From the NCBI GenBank assembly GCA_016791205.1, contig JAEUNH010000027.1, forward strand, positions 1 through 51,005: DNA of 51,005 nt, given 5' to 3'. The notes below the pieces were generated by a model. It saw only the letters and a program-made list of their open reading frames with translations, was not told where the DNA came from and did not search any database. Both the position numbers and the translations under genes were made by a program. Below, in pieces: positions 29,589 through 38,805 of this stretch; the stretch's first letter is position 1, and each line of letters starts with the position of its first letter. The DNA is from Rhodocyclaceae bacterium (lineage in GTDB: Bacteria > Pseudomonadota > Gammaproteobacteria > Burkholderiales > Rhodocyclaceae).

Positions 29589-29807
29589 TCAGGCGGCGGC
29601 CTGTTTCTTGCTGCCGTATTTCTGGCGGAAGCGCTCGACGCGGCCGGCGGTGTCGAGGATCTTCTGCTTGCCGGTGTAGAAGGGGTGGCAGGCGGAGCAG
29701 ACTTCGACATGCAGCGGCTTGCCGCTGGTGGAGCGGGTCTTGAACTTGTTGCCGCAGCTGCAGGCGACGTCTATTTCGACGTAGTTCGGATGGATCTCGG
29801 GTTTCAT
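29589..29807 (-). CDS. rpmE: 50S ribosomal protein L31 (zinc-binding form)
   Basis: L31 sits at the base of the central protuberance of the large subunit. ATG 29807 (MKPEIHPNY) gives 72 aa. The zinc-binding cysteines are present as CSC (16 and 18) and CSAC (37 and 40), so this is the C+ form, used under zinc-replete conditions. [20 protein letters not shown] is the conserved C-terminal run. It lies downstream of rho on the same strand, 98 bp after it. Confidence 0.96.
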   Translation of the reverse strand: MKPEIHPNYVEIDVACSCGNKFKTRSTSGKPLHVEVCSACHPFYTGKQKILDTAGRVERFRQKYGSKKQAAA

Positions 29808-29905
29808 GGGGGCCTCGGTCATCAAGGGGACAGCGGATGTGGCTGTCCAAAAAGTCGCGCATTATCCCTCAAAATCAGGGCCTTTGCAAACCATTCCTTA
29901 AGCTC

Positions 29906-31165
29906 CTAGCCCCGCCGCATGGCGTCGTAGAACTCGGCGTTGCTCTTGGTCGCGCGGATCTTGTCGAGCAGGAATTCCATCGCCTCGAGGTCGTCCATGT
30001 TGTAGAGCAGCTTGCGCAGCACCCAGACCTTCTGCAGGATTTCCGGCTTGAGCAGCAGCTCCTCGCGGCGGGTGCCGGAGCGGTTGACGTTGATGGCCGG
30101 ATAAACGCGCTTCTCGGCCATGTGCCGCTCGAGGTGGATCTCCATGTTGCCGGTGCCCTTGAATTCCTCGTAGATGACGTCGTCCATGCGGCTGCCGGTG
30201 TCGATCAGGGCGGTGGCGATGATGGTGAGCGAGCCGCCTTCCTCGATGTTGCGGGCGGCGCCGAAGAAGCGCTTCGGCTTCTGCAGGGCATTGGCATCCA
30301 CGCCGCCGGTAAGCACCTTGCCGGAGGCCGGCACCACGGTGTTGTAGGCGCGTGCCAGGCGGGTGATGGAGTCGAGCAGGATGACCACATCCTTCTTGTG
30401 CTCGACCAGGCGCTTGGCCTTCTCGATGACCATCTCGGCGACCTGGACGTGGCGCGATGCCGGCTCGTCGAAGGTCGAGGCAACCACCTCGCCCTTCACC
30501 GAGCGGGTCATTTCCGTCACTTCCTCTGGGCGCTCGTCGATGAGCAGGACGATCAGCGCCACGTCGGGGTGGTTGGTGGCGATGGCGTGGGCAATGTGCT
30601 GCATCATCACCGTCTTGCCGCTTTTCGGGCTGGCCACCAGCAGGCCGCGCTGGCCCTTGCCGATCGGCGCGATCATGTCGATGACGCGCGAGGTGATGTT
30701 TTCCTCCGCCCGGATCTCGCGCTCCAGCCTGAGCACCTCGGTCGGGTGCAGCGGCGTCAGGTTCTCGAAGAGGATCTTGTGCTTGGAGTTCTCCGGCGGC
30801 TCGTTGTTGACCTTGTCCACCTTGACCAGCGCGAAATAGCGCTCGCCATCCTTGGGCGTGCGGATCTCGCCTTCGATCGAATCGCCGGTGTGCAGGTTGA
30901 ATCGACGGATCTGCGAGGGGGAGACGTAAATGTCGTCCGTGCCGGCCAGGTAGGAAGTGTCGGGCGAGCGCAGGAAGCCGAAGCCGTCGGGCAGCACTTC
31001 CAGGGTGCCGTCGCCGAAGATGTTCTCGCCTTTCTTGGCGCGGTTCTTGAGAAGGGCGAAGATCAGTTCCTGCTTGCGCAGGCGGTTGGCGCCGTCGATC
31101 TCGCTGGCGATGGCCATGTCGAGCAGTTGGCTGACGTGGAGGGTCTTGAGCTCCGATAAGTGCAT
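29906..31165 (-). CDS. rho: Transcription termination factor Rho
   Basis: Hexameric RNA-dependent ATPase helicase. 419 aa with the N-terminal RNA-binding cold-shock-like domain ([14 protein letters not shown], about 62-75), Walker A SPKSGKTV (179-186), Walker [14 protein letters not shown], the Q-loop region and R-loop arginine finger. Length is the compact proteobacterial type. There is no Shine-Dalgarno before the ATG; the leader is instead extremely C-rich (see separate entry), as expected if Rho represses its own synthesis. It follows trxA on the same strand, the same order as in E. coli. Confidence 0.97.
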   Translation of the reverse strand: MHLSELKTLHVSQLLDMAIASEIDGANRLRKQELIFALLKNRAKKGENIFGDGTLEVLPDGFGFLRSPDTSYLAGTDDIYVSPSQIRRFNLHTGDSIEGEIRTPKDGERYFALVKVDKVNNEPPENSKHKILFENLTPLHPTEVLRLEREIRAEENITSRVIDMIAPIGKGQRGLLVASPKSGKTVMMQHIAHAIATNHPDVALIVLLIDERPEEVTEMTRSVKGEVVASTFDEPASRHVQVAEMVIEKAKRLVEHKKDVVILLDSITRLARAYNTVVPASGKVLTGGVDANALQKPKRFFGAARNIEEGGSLTIIATALIDTGSRMDDVIYEEFKGTGNMEIHLERHMAEKRVYPAINVNRSGTRREELLLKPEILQKVWVLRKLLYNMDDLEAMEFLLDKIRATKSNAEFYDAMRRG

Positions 31166-31241
31166 AAAGGCCGAGAGGTGTGGTGGTGGTGAAACGGAAT
31201 GGGAGAACTTCGGAAGTTCAGGGAAAAGAAATTGGGGTTTG
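31166..31241 (-). promoter_or_regulatory. C-rich, G-poor rho leader (candidate rut autoregulatory site)
   Basis: The 76 bases directly upstream of the rho ATG, read on the transcript strand, contain 32 C and only 6 G, including CACCACCACCACACC and several UC/CC steps. This C-over-G bubble is the pattern of a Rho utilisation site. E. coli rho is known to be attenuated by Rho in its leader. A small dyad GAACTT/AAGTTC (31205-31219) lies inside. The count is read directly; the function is inferred. Confidence 0.5.
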
Positions 31242-31340
31242 CATCCGGACCCGCAGCCGCGCCGCCAGGGTCAGGGTGATTCCGGTTTTCGGTGTTCTGC
31301 TACGGTGGCGCGGGGGGATTCAGGCTCGACTGTAAGTCTT

Positions 31341-31667
31341 TCAGAGATTGCTGTCAATAAAGGCCGTGAGCTGGGATTTGGAGAGGGCACCGACCTTGGT
31401 CGCCTCGACGTTGCCGTTCTTGAACAACATCAGGGTCGGGATGCCGCGGATGCCGAACTTGGCCGGGGTCTCCTGGTTGTCGTCGATGTTGAGCTTGGCC
31501 ACCTTGAGCTTGCCGGCGTACTCCTTGGAGACGTCGTCCAGGATCGGGGCGATCATCTTGCAGGGGCCGCACCATTCGGCCCAGTAGTCCACCAGGACGG
31601 GGGTGGCCGATTGCAGCACCTCGGCCTCGAAGTTGGCGTCGGTGACGTAGTGGATGTGCTCGCTCAT
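31341..31667 (-). CDS. trxA: Thioredoxin
   Basis: Cytoplasmic disulfide reductase. ATG 31667 gives 108 aa, the classic Trx-1 size. The active site is WCGPC (32-36), with [17 protein letters not shown] around it and the cis-Pro loop [18 protein letters not shown] is the C-terminal helix. It is upstream of rho and divergent from fdxA by 221 bp. Its spacer to rho (175 bp) is long enough for a separate rho promoter. Confidence 0.97.
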   Translation of the reverse strand: MSEHIHYVTDANFEAEVLQSATPVLVDYWAEWCGPCKMIAPILDDVSKEYAGKLKVAKLNIDDNQETPAKFGIRGIPTLMLFKNGNVEATKVGALSKSQLTAFIDSNL

Positions 31668-31770
31668 TGTTTCCTCGCAATGTGTTGGATGGCCGGACGC
31701 ACGGGCGCCGGGGGTGTGGGTCATCGAATATAGGTGCGGTCAGGCAGGGGTCGCAGCGGGAGTTGCTTGT

Positions 31771-31782
31771 GCTTGTACAAGC
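31771..31782. promoter_or_regulatory. Perfect 12-bp palindrome between trxA and fdxA
   Basis: GCTTGTACAAGC is self-complementary over all 12 bases and sits centrally in the 221-bp spacer between the divergent trxA and fdxA genes. A candidate fdxA -10 element TAAAAT lies at 31831-31836 without a good -35. The palindrome could be a dimer-binding operator for either gene; I cannot name the regulator. Confidence 0.35.
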
Positions 31783-31888
31783 ATCCTAGCGAAAAAGCAG
31801 CCGCAAGGGAAGTGCGCCCCGCGCCTATGCTAAAATTGCCATTCGAAAATCTGATTCATCCGAAAGTGAAAGCGAAGGAACGCCGGCC

Positions 31889-32212
31889 ATGACTTACGTG
31901 GTGACCGAACCCTGTATCAAGTGCAAGTACACCGACTGCGTGGATGTCTGTCCGGTCGACTGTTTCCGCGAGGGCCCCAATTTCCTGGTGATCGATCCCG
32001 ACGAGTGCATCGACTGCACGCTGTGCGTGGCCGAATGCCCGGTCGAGGCCATCTTCGCCGAGGACGACGTGCCCGAATCCCAGAAGAGCTTCATCGCCCT
32101 CAACGCCGAGCTGGCCGGCCTGTGGAAGCCCATTGTCGAGCGCAAGGATCCGCTGCCCGACGCCGACAGCTGGGCCAAGGCCAAGGACAAGCTCGACAAG
32201 CTCGAACGCTGA
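31889..32212 (+). CDS. fdxA: Seven-iron ferredoxin FdxA
   Basis: 107-aa soluble electron carrier with one [3Fe-4S] and one [4Fe-4S] cluster. The cysteines lie at 9, 12, 17, 21 and 25 and then 40, 43, 46 and 50 ([13 protein letters not shown]). The C-terminal extension ([14 protein letters not shown]) is typical of the Azotobacter FdI/FdxA type. Only 12 bp separate it from the addB-like gene, suggesting co-transcription, although ferredoxin has no known role in that nuclease; AddB itself carries an iron-sulfur cluster. Confidence 0.94.
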   Translation: MTYVVTEPCIKCKYTDCVDVCPVDCFREGPNFLVIDPDECIDCTLCVAECPVEAIFAEDDVPESQKSFIALNAELAGLWKPIVERKDPLPDADSWAKAKDKLDKLER

Positions 32213-32224
32213 CCCGCGCCGTTC

Positions 32225-34936
32225 ATGTTCGATGCCGATTGCCGCGTCGAACAGATCCCTATCCCCGTCGCAGGGGATTGCCTCGATGAATTCGCCCGGC
32301 GCATCCTCGCCGCCTGCCGGGCCCGCCTGCCCGATCTTTCCTCGCATCTGATCGTCCTGCCCAGCCCGGCGCTGGCGCCGGGGCTGCGACAGGCCCTGGG
32401 CGCGGCCGCCGGGCGCCCTGTGCTGCTGCCGCGCATCGCCACCCTGGCCCAGTTGGCCGCCTCGGCTGGCGCCGGCGGTCAGCCGGACAGCCAGCGCCAG
32501 CTGGCGCTGTTCCGCGAGCTGCGCCAGCGCGGCTGGTTTGCCGACGGTGCGCTTTGGGAGGTCTGCGCCGAACTGGTCGCCCTCTTCGACGAGTTGAGCG
32601 AACGCGACATCGGGCTGCCCGCCGACGAGTCGGCTTTCCTGGAGCGTCTCGAACGGGCCTACGACATCCGCGCCTCGCGGCATCTGCACTTCGAGGCCGA
32701 AGTGGTGCATCGCCTGTGGCGTGCCGAGGCTAGCGGCCCGCCCGGACGGCAGGCGGCCCAGGCGATTAGCCTGGCGCAACTGGCCGCGGCGGCGACGACC
32801 CCCCTGTTCCTGCTGTCCGAGGGCGGACTGCGTCCGGTCGAGGCGGCGTTTTGCCAAGCCTGGGCGGCGCGGCAGCCGGTGACGGTGTTGCAGCCGCAAC
32901 GCGACGCGGCCGCCTCGCCCTTGATGCGGGTCCTCAACCTGGCCTGGCCGCCCGGCGCCGGCGCGGCGCCGCCGCTGGTTGCCCGCGCCGAGGCGGCGCG
33001 GGCCGCCTTGCCGGACAGCCCGCTGGCGGGAAGGCTGCGGCTGATCGGGGCGGCCAGCCTCGAGGAGGAGGCCGTGGCGGTGGCCGCCGAGGTGCGGCGC
33101 TGGCTGGCGGTCGGCCGCCGGCACATCGCCCTGCTGGCCGCCGACCGCGTCGCCGCCCGGCGGGCGCGGGCCCTGCTCGAGCGCGACGGCATCCTGGTGC
33201 AGGACGAGACCGGATGGAAACTGTCGACCACCCGGGCGGCGGCCCTCATCGACGCCTGGCTGGAAGTGGTGGCGGCCGATGCCTATCACCGCGATCTGCT
33301 CGACTTGGCCAAATCGCCCTTCGTCTGCGGGGATTGGCAGGAGGCTCGGCGCCAGGCGGCATGCTTGCAGCTGGAAGACGGCCTGGCACGCCACAACCTG
33401 GCCTATGGCCTGTCGCGCTGCGAGGCGCGTCTGTCGCGCGAGGCCGGCTATGGCGAGGCCCTGGCCCTGCTCGGACGCGTTGCCGCGGCGCGGCGGGCGA
33501 TGCCGCGCGGCGCGGCGTCGCCGGCCGACTGGCTGGCGGCCCTGGAGCGGGCGCTGGACGAACTGGGCGCCCTGGCGGTCCTGCGGCAGGATGCGGCGGG
33601 GGAGACCGTGCTCGAGTTGCTGCGGGCCCGACGCGAAGAGCTCGCCGCCGTGTCACAGCGACTGACTTTTGGCGAATGGCGCGACTGGCTCAACCGCGAG
33701 CTGGAGCGCGCGGCCTTCATCGATCGCGGCATCGACAGTCCCCTGGTCATGACCCACCTGGCGGCGACCCGGCTGCGCCGCTTCGATGCGGCAATCCTGA
33801 TCGGTGCCGACCGCGACAACCTGGGGCCGACGTTCTCCCGCGCCGTGTTCGGCAATCTGGCGGTGCGGGCCGAACTGGGCCTCTCGCTGCCCGCCGAAAC
33901 CGCCGCCCGCCTGCGCGACGACCTGGCCGGCCTGATCGCCTGCTGCGGGGAGGTGACGGCCACCTGGCAGACGCTGCGCGGCGACGAGGCGAACCTGCCG
34001 TGCCCGGAGCTGAGCCTGCTGTCGCTGCTGCACCAGCGGGCCTGGGGCGATGACCTGCAATGCCCGCCGCCGGCGCTCGACCCGCATTCCCATTCGGGCG
34101 GCGGCACCCCGCCGCCCCGCCCGGCCGCGCCGCAGCGCGTGCCCTTGCGCCTGAGCCCCAGCGCCTATGCCAGCCTGATGGCCTGCCCCTACCAGTTCCA
34201 TGCCCGCCGCCTGCTCGGCCTGGCCGAGGCGGAGGCGGTGCGCGAAGCGCTGGAAAAGCGCGACTACGGCGAATTCCTGCACCGCATCCTGTTGCGCTTC
34301 CATGCCGCCCATCCGCAGTTGACCGGGCAGGCGGACGAGGCGCTGGTGGCCGACCTGGAAGCGATCAGCCGGCAGGTCTTCGCCCCCGAGATCGAGGAAA
34401 ACTTCCTCGAACACGCCTGGCTGGCGCGCTGGCTGGACCGGGTGCCCGGCTATGTCGCCTGGCAGAAGGCGCGCGAAGCGGCCGGCTGGCGCCACGTCGG
34501 CGGCGAGCTCGCGCGCCAAATCGTCCTGCCCCTGGCCGATGGGGGCGAGGTGACGCTGCAGGGACGGCTCGACCGCCTGGACCGCCGTGTGGGCGGCAGC
34601 GAGGCGGTGCTCGACTACAAGGCCAAGGACGCGCAGGGGCTGAAGCGGCGCCTGGCGGATCCCGGCGAGGATGTGCAGCTGGCCTGCTACGCCCTGCTGC
34701 AGGGCGAACGGGTGGACGAGGCGGCCTATGTCGCCCTCGACGGCGAAAAGCCGGTCGATGTGCCCCTGGGCGAAGTGCAAGAAATGGCGCGTGCGCAGGG
34801 GCGGCGGCTGGCGGCGGCGATCAACGCCTTGCGGGCCGGCGCGGCCCTGCCGGCGCATGGCATGGATGCCGTCTGCCAATGGTGCGAGATGCGCGGCCTG
34901 TGCCGGCGTGATTATCACTGTGAGCTGCCGTCGTGA
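32225..34936 (+). CDS. addB: AddB-like nuclease subunit with PD-(D/E)XK domain and Fe-S cluster
   Basis: 903-aa subunit of an AddAB-type helicase-nuclease that processes double-strand breaks for RecA. The N-terminal part resembles a degenerate UvrD-like fold but has no Walker A, so it should not hydrolyse ATP. The C-terminal nuclease has LDYKAKD with D797 and K799, preceded by RLDRLDRR, and the [4Fe-4S] ligands C654 (in MACPYQF), C884, C887 and C893 (CQWCEMRGLC), a pattern well known in AddB. It overlaps the helicase gene by 4 bp (GTGA). It could alternatively be called a PD-(D/E)XK nuclease family protein. Confidence 0.85.
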   Translation: MFDADCRVEQIPIPVAGDCLDEFARRILAACRARLPDLSSHLIVLPSPALAPGLRQALGAAAGRPVLLPRIATLAQLAASAGAGGQPDSQRQLALFRELRQRGWFADGALWEVCAELVALFDELSERDIGLPADESAFLERLERAYDIRASRHLHFEAEVVHRLWRAEASGPPGRQAAQAISLAQLAAAATTPLFLLSEGGLRPVEAAFCQAWAARQPVTVLQPQRDAAASPLMRVLNLAWPPGAGAAPPLVARAEAARAALPDSPLAGRLRLIGAASLEEEAVAVAAEVRRWLAVGRRHIALLAADRVAARRARALLERDGILVQDETGWKLSTTRAAALIDAWLEVVAADAYHRDLLDLAKSPFVCGDWQEARRQAACLQLEDGLARHNLAYGLSRCEARLSREAGYGEALALLGRVAAARRAMPRGAASPADWLAALERALDELGALAVLRQDAAGETVLELLRARREELAAVSQRLTFGEWRDWLNRELERAAFIDRGIDSPLVMTHLAATRLRRFDAAILIGADRDNLGPTFSRAVFGNLAVRAELGLSLPAETAARLRDDLAGLIACCGEVTATWQTLRGDEANLPCPELSLLSLLHQRAWGDDLQCPPPALDPHSHSGGGTPPPRPAAPQRVPLRLSPSAYASLMACPYQFHARRLLGLAEAEAVREALEKRDYGEFLHRILLRFHAAHPQLTGQADEALVADLEAISRQVFAPEIEENFLEHAWLARWLDRVPGYVAWQKAREAAGWRHVGGELARQIVLPLADGGEVTLQGRLDRLDRRVGGSEAVLDYKAKDAQGLKRRLADPGEDVQLACYALLQGERVDEAAYVALDGEKPVDVPLGEVQEMARAQGRRLAAAINALRAGAALPAHGMDAVCQWCEMRGLCRRDYHCELPS

Positions 34937-37900
34937 GCGATTCAGAACTTGTCCGCCAAGCTCTTGATCCCCGCCATTCTGTAGTCGTGGAGGCTTGCGC
35001 CGGCAGCGGCAAGACCTGGCTGCTGGTGTCGCGCATCCTGCGCCTGCTGCTCGACGGGGCCGCGCCGGGCGAGATCCTGGCCATCACCTACACGCGCAAG
35101 GCGGCGCGCGAGATCGAGGAGCGCCTCGCCGACTGGTTGCGCCAGCTGGCAGTGGGCGACGACGATGCGGTGCGCGACTTCCTCCACGAGCGCGCGTTGC
35201 CGCCGGAGCAGATCGAGGCCGTCCTGTTACGCGCCCGCGGCCTCTACGAACAGGTGCTGTCGGCCCAGCCGCCGCTCAGCGTCAGCACCTTCCATGGCTG
35301 GTTCGCCCGCCTGGTGCAGGGCGCGCCGCTTTCCAGCGACATGGCCGGCTTCGTCCTGCACGAATCCGGCGCCCGCCTGCGCGAGGAGGTCTGGCAGCGC
35401 TTCGCCGCCGAGTGCGGCAGGCAGGGCGGGCCGGCGGCGGCAGCCTTGCTGCAGTTGCTCCAGTCGACCGGTCTGGAGGCGACGCGCAAGCTTCTGTTCG
35501 GACTCGCCGATCGCCGCGCCGAATGGCAGGCCCATGCCGGCGAAGGGGCGGCGGCGGCGGAGCGGGCGCTGGCCGCACTGAGAGAATGCCTCGGTGTCGG
35601 CGAGGAACCTGTCGCCGTCGACCAGCTGTTCGGCGACCAGCTGTTCCTGCGCAAGCTGCACGACTACGCCGGCATCCTGAGGCGCAGCGAACTGGAGAGC
35701 GATCAACAGGCCGCCGCCGGCCTCGAGGGGCTCGGGCAGGCCGCCGGCAATCCGGCCCGCTACGCCCGGATTGCCGCGCTGCTGCTGACCCGGGAGGGCG
35801 GGCTGCGACAGCGCAAGTCCGCCAAGAAGGACCAGGAACGCTTCGGCGCTGTCGCGCCGCGTTTCGCCGAACTGCATGCCTGGCTGGGCGGGCGGGTGCA
35901 GGCAACCCGCGCCGTCCTTCAGGAGGAGGCGGCCTACCGGCTCAACCGACAGGTCTTTGTCGCCGGGGCCGCTTGGCTGGCCGCCCTCGAGAGCCACAAG
36001 CGCGAGCGCCGGCTGATGGATTTCGCCGACCTGGAGTGGCATGTCTCGCGCCTGCTCGCCGACGAGGCGCAGGCGGCTTTCCTGCAGGCCCGGCTCGACG
36101 CGCGCTACCGGCACATCCTGCTCGACGAATTCCAGGATACCAATCCCTTGCAATGGCGGATCCTGCTTGCCTGGCTGACCGCCTACGGGGCTGCGGGGGC
36201 AAGCGGGCCGCGGGTCTTCGTGGTGGGTGACCCGAAGCAGTCGATCTACCGCTTCCGTCGCGCCGAACCGCGCGTCTTCGATTGCGCCGCGGATTTTCTT
36301 GCCGCCGACTACGGCGCGCGCCAGCTGGCCAACGACACCACCCGGCGCAATGCCCCGGCGCTGGTCGAGGTGATCAACCGCCTCTTCGCCGGCGAGCCGC
36401 AGTTTCCCCACTTCCGGCCGCATCGCAGCGCCGAGACCGGGTTGCCCGGACGCGTCGAATTGCTGCCGCTCTGCACGCGCACCGAAACCGGGGCGGGGCC
36501 GGCCCGGATGCGCGATCCGCTGATCGAGCCGCAGGCGGTGGAGGAGGATGGCCGGCGCCGCGAGGAGGCGGAGAATCTGGCGGCGCGCATCGGCGACATC
36601 GTCGGACGCTGGGCGGTGGTCGACCCGCGCAGCGGCGCCCGGCGTCCGGCCCGCCATGGCGACATCATGGTGCTGACGCGCCGGCGAAGCGTCCTGCCCG
36701 AATTCGAGCGGGCGCTGCGTCTGGCCGGCATTCCCTACCAGAGCGCCGGCCGCGGCGGATTGCTGCATACCCTGGAGGCCGCCGACCTGGCGGCGCTGCT
36801 GCGCTGCCTGGTCACGCCGGCCGATGACCTGGCCCTGGCCCATGCCTTGCGCACGCCGCTGCTGGGCGCCGACGACGCGGATTTGCTGCACCTGGCCGGT
36901 CGCGACGAGCCGGTCTGGTGGCTGCGGTTGCAGGCCAGCGCGGCGGCGGGCCTGGCCTCGCCGGCCCTGGCCCGCGCCGCGCGCCTGTTGGCGGAATGGC
37001 GCGCCGCCGCCGCCCGGCTGCCCGTGCATGACCTGCTCGACCGCATCTATCACCAGGGGGAGTTGACGACGCGCTATCGCGCCGCCGTACCGGCCGCGCT
37101 CTGGCCCGGCGTGGCCGCCAACCTGGAGGCGTTCATGGCGCTGGCGCTGCGCCTCGACGCCGGGCGTTATCCGAGCCTGCCGCGCTTCCTCGACGAGCTG
37201 GCCCGGCTGGGCGAGGCGGGCGACGAGGAGGCGCCCGACGAGGGCGCCATCCTGGCCGAGGAAGCCGGCGACCGCGTCCGCCTCCTGACCATCCACGGCG
37301 CCAAGGGCCTGGAGGCGCCGGTGGTCTGGCTGATCGATGCCAACAATACCCATCAACCGGCAGAGGCCTGGACGCTGCTGCTCGACTGGCCGCCCCAGGC
37401 GGCGCAGCCGGCCCACTTCTCCGTGCTGGGCCGCAAGGACGAATGCGGCCCGCGCCGCGCCGGGCTGATCGAAGCCGAAATGGCCCAGGCCGCGCGCGAG
37501 GAATTGAACCTGCTGTATGTGGCGATGACGCGGGCGCGACAGTATTTCTTCGCCAGCGGCATCGCCTCGGAACGCGGCCGAGGCCGGATCAGCTACTGGG
37601 AGCGCCTGGACGCGGCGCTCGCGGCCCTGGGCGGCGCAGCGGGGATTCATGGCGAGGCGCCGCAGCCGGCCGACAGCCTGCCGCCGCCTCCCGCGGCCCG
37701 GGCCCGGGTCGCGGTGCGGCCGGCCGAAGCCTGTCCGGCCATCGGACAGCGCCGCGAGGCCGCCAGCGCAGGCATGGACCACGGCCGACAACTGCATGCC
37801 GCACTCGACTGGCTGAGCGCCGGCGGGACGGCCGAGCGGCCACCGCCGGGAATCCCTGCCCCGCTCTGGCCGGACTTGCGTGCGACGGCGCGCCGCCTGC

Positions 37901-38190
37901 TTGAGGCACCGGAACTCCGGCGTTTCTTCGATCCGGCGCAATACCTTCGCGCGCTCAACGAGGTCGAGTTCGCCCTGCCCGACGGCCGGGTCGGGCGGAT
38001 CGACCGCCTGGTCGAGACGGCCGAGGGCTGGTGGGTGCTGGATTACAAGAGCGGCCGGCCGGATGCCGAACTGCTGTCTGGCTACCGCAGCCAGCTGGAA
38101 GGGTATCGCGCCGCGCTGACCTCCTTGTTCCATGACACACCGGTGCGCTGCGGCCTGGTTTTTACCGATTGCAGCTGGCTGGAAATTTAG
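34933..38190 (+). CDS. addA: AddA-like UvrD-family helicase-nuclease
   Basis: 1085-aa ATP-dependent helicase/exonuclease subunit, partner of the AddB-like protein. It starts at GTG 34933 within the overlap. Superfamily 1 motifs run in order: Walker A AGSGKT (23-28), ITYTRKAAREIEERL (Ia), LLDEFQDTN (II, from about 397), VVGDPKQSIYRFR (III), LTIHGAKGLEAPVVW (V) and LLYVAMTRAR (VI). The C-terminal RecB-like nuclease has VLDYKSG with D1037 and K1039, then SQLEGYRAAL. With both subunits carrying nuclease motifs it matches AddAB rather than RecBCD. RecD-like genes are not adjacent. Confidence 0.92.
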   Translation: MSDSELVRQALDPRHSVVVEACAGSGKTWLLVSRILRLLLDGAAPGEILAITYTRKAAREIEERLADWLRQLAVGDDDAVRDFLHERALPPEQIEAVLLRARGLYEQVLSAQPPLSVSTFHGWFARLVQGAPLSSDMAGFVLHESGARLREEVWQRFAAECGRQGGPAAAALLQLLQSTGLEATRKLLFGLADRRAEWQAHAGEGAAAAERALAALRECLGVGEEPVAVDQLFGDQLFLRKLHDYAGILRRSELESDQQAAAGLEGLGQAAGNPARYARIAALLLTREGGLRQRKSAKKDQERFGAVAPRFAELHAWLGGRVQATRAVLQEEAAYRLNRQVFVAGAAWLAALESHKRERRLMDFADLEWHVSRLLADEAQAAFLQARLDARYRHILLDEFQDTNPLQWRILLAWLTAYGAAGASGPRVFVVGDPKQSIYRFRRAEPRVFDCAADFLAADYGARQLANDTTRRNAPALVEVINRLFAGEPQFPHFRPHRSAETGLPGRVELLPLCTRTETGAGPARMRDPLIEPQAVEEDGRRREEAENLAARIGDIVGRWAVVDPRSGARRPARHGDIMVLTRRRSVLPEFERALRLAGIPYQSAGRGGLLHTLEAADLAALLRCLVTPADDLALAHALRTPLLGADDADLLHLAGRDEPVWWLRLQASAAAGLASPALARAARLLAEWRAAAARLPVHDLLDRIYHQGELTTRYRAAVPAALWPGVAANLEAFMALALRLDAGRYPSLPRFLDELARLGEAGDEEAPDEGAILAEEAGDRVRLLTIHGAKGLEAPVVWLIDANNTHQPAEAWTLLLDWPPQAAQPAHFSVLGRKDECGPRRAGLIEAEMAQAAREELNLLYVAMTRARQYFFASGIASERGRGRISYWERLDAALAALGGAAGIHGEAPQPADSLPPPPAARARVAVRPAEACPAIGQRREAASAGMDHGRQLHAALDWLSAGGTAERPPPGIPAPLWPDLRATARRLLEAPELRRFFDPAQYLRALNEVEFALPDGRVGRIDRLVETAEGWWVLDYKSGRPDAELLSGYRSQLEGYRAALTSLFHDTPVRCGLVFTDCSWLEI

Positions 38191-38266
38191 AGGGTTGACT
38201 CTTTTCCCCGGCTCCGCAATCGACTAAGATCAAAAATACCCATAACACGATAAACAGGGGAACAGC

Positions 38267-38716
38267 ATGCAAGTCAGGGAAATTCTCGCCGTCAAGGGCC
38301 AGGTCCTGTATACGGTCGCCCCGAACAAGACGCTGGCCGATGCCGTGGCGATCATGGCCGAGCAGGACGTCGGATCCCTGGTCGTCTTCGATGCCGGGCG
38401 GATGACCGGCATGCTGACTTTCCGCGAAGTGCTCAAGGCGCTGCAGCAGGCCGGCGCCGCCTGGGGCGGGCTGGCCGTTTCCGGCATCATGGTGCGCGAT
38501 CCCATGACCGCCGGGCCGGACATGGAAGTGGACGAGTTGCGCCGCTTCATGGTCGAACATCACATGCGCTACCTGCCGGTGATGGACGGCGCCACCCTGA
38601 TGGGCGTGATCTCCTTCCACGACGTGGCCCGCGCGGTGCTCGAGGAGCAGGGCTTCGAGAACCGCATGCTCAAGGCCTACATCCGCGATTGGCCCGCCGA
38701 GGCCGGCGGCAGCTGA
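38267..38716 (+). CDS. CBS domain-containing protein
   Basis: 149-aa protein made of two CBS repeats (about 8-60 and 73-127). The first has TLADAVAIMAEQDVGSLVVF and the second MEVDELRRFMVEHHMRYLPVMD, ending in GVISFHDVARAVL. Such pairs bind adenosine nucleotides and report energy state to partners. No catalytic domain is attached, so it is a stand-alone sensor of unknown target. The spacing to addA (76 bp) suggests an independent transcript. Confidence 0.9.
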   Translation: MQVREILAVKGQVLYTVAPNKTLADAVAIMAEQDVGSLVVFDAGRMTGMLTFREVLKALQQAGAAWGGLAVSGIMVRDPMTAGPDMEVDELRRFMVEHHMRYLPVMDGATLMGVISFHDVARAVLEEQGFENRMLKAYIRDWPAEAGGS

Positions 38717-38805
38717 TCGTCCTGTTCCAGTCCTGCGCGTCGAAGGATGCGGCGGGATCGCTTGTCGTCAAGATTCATAACCGCTAACCAGCATCAGGAG
38801 GGGAA

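Noticed and set aside
35227-38133. 968-codon minus-strand ORF opposite addA
   Set aside because: Antisense of a gene with all helicase motifs; composition is that of a shadow frame.
38195-38230. TTGACT (38195-38200) with TAAGAT (38225-38230) before the CBS-domain gene
   Set aside because: The spacer is 24 bp, too long for a sigma-70 promoter.
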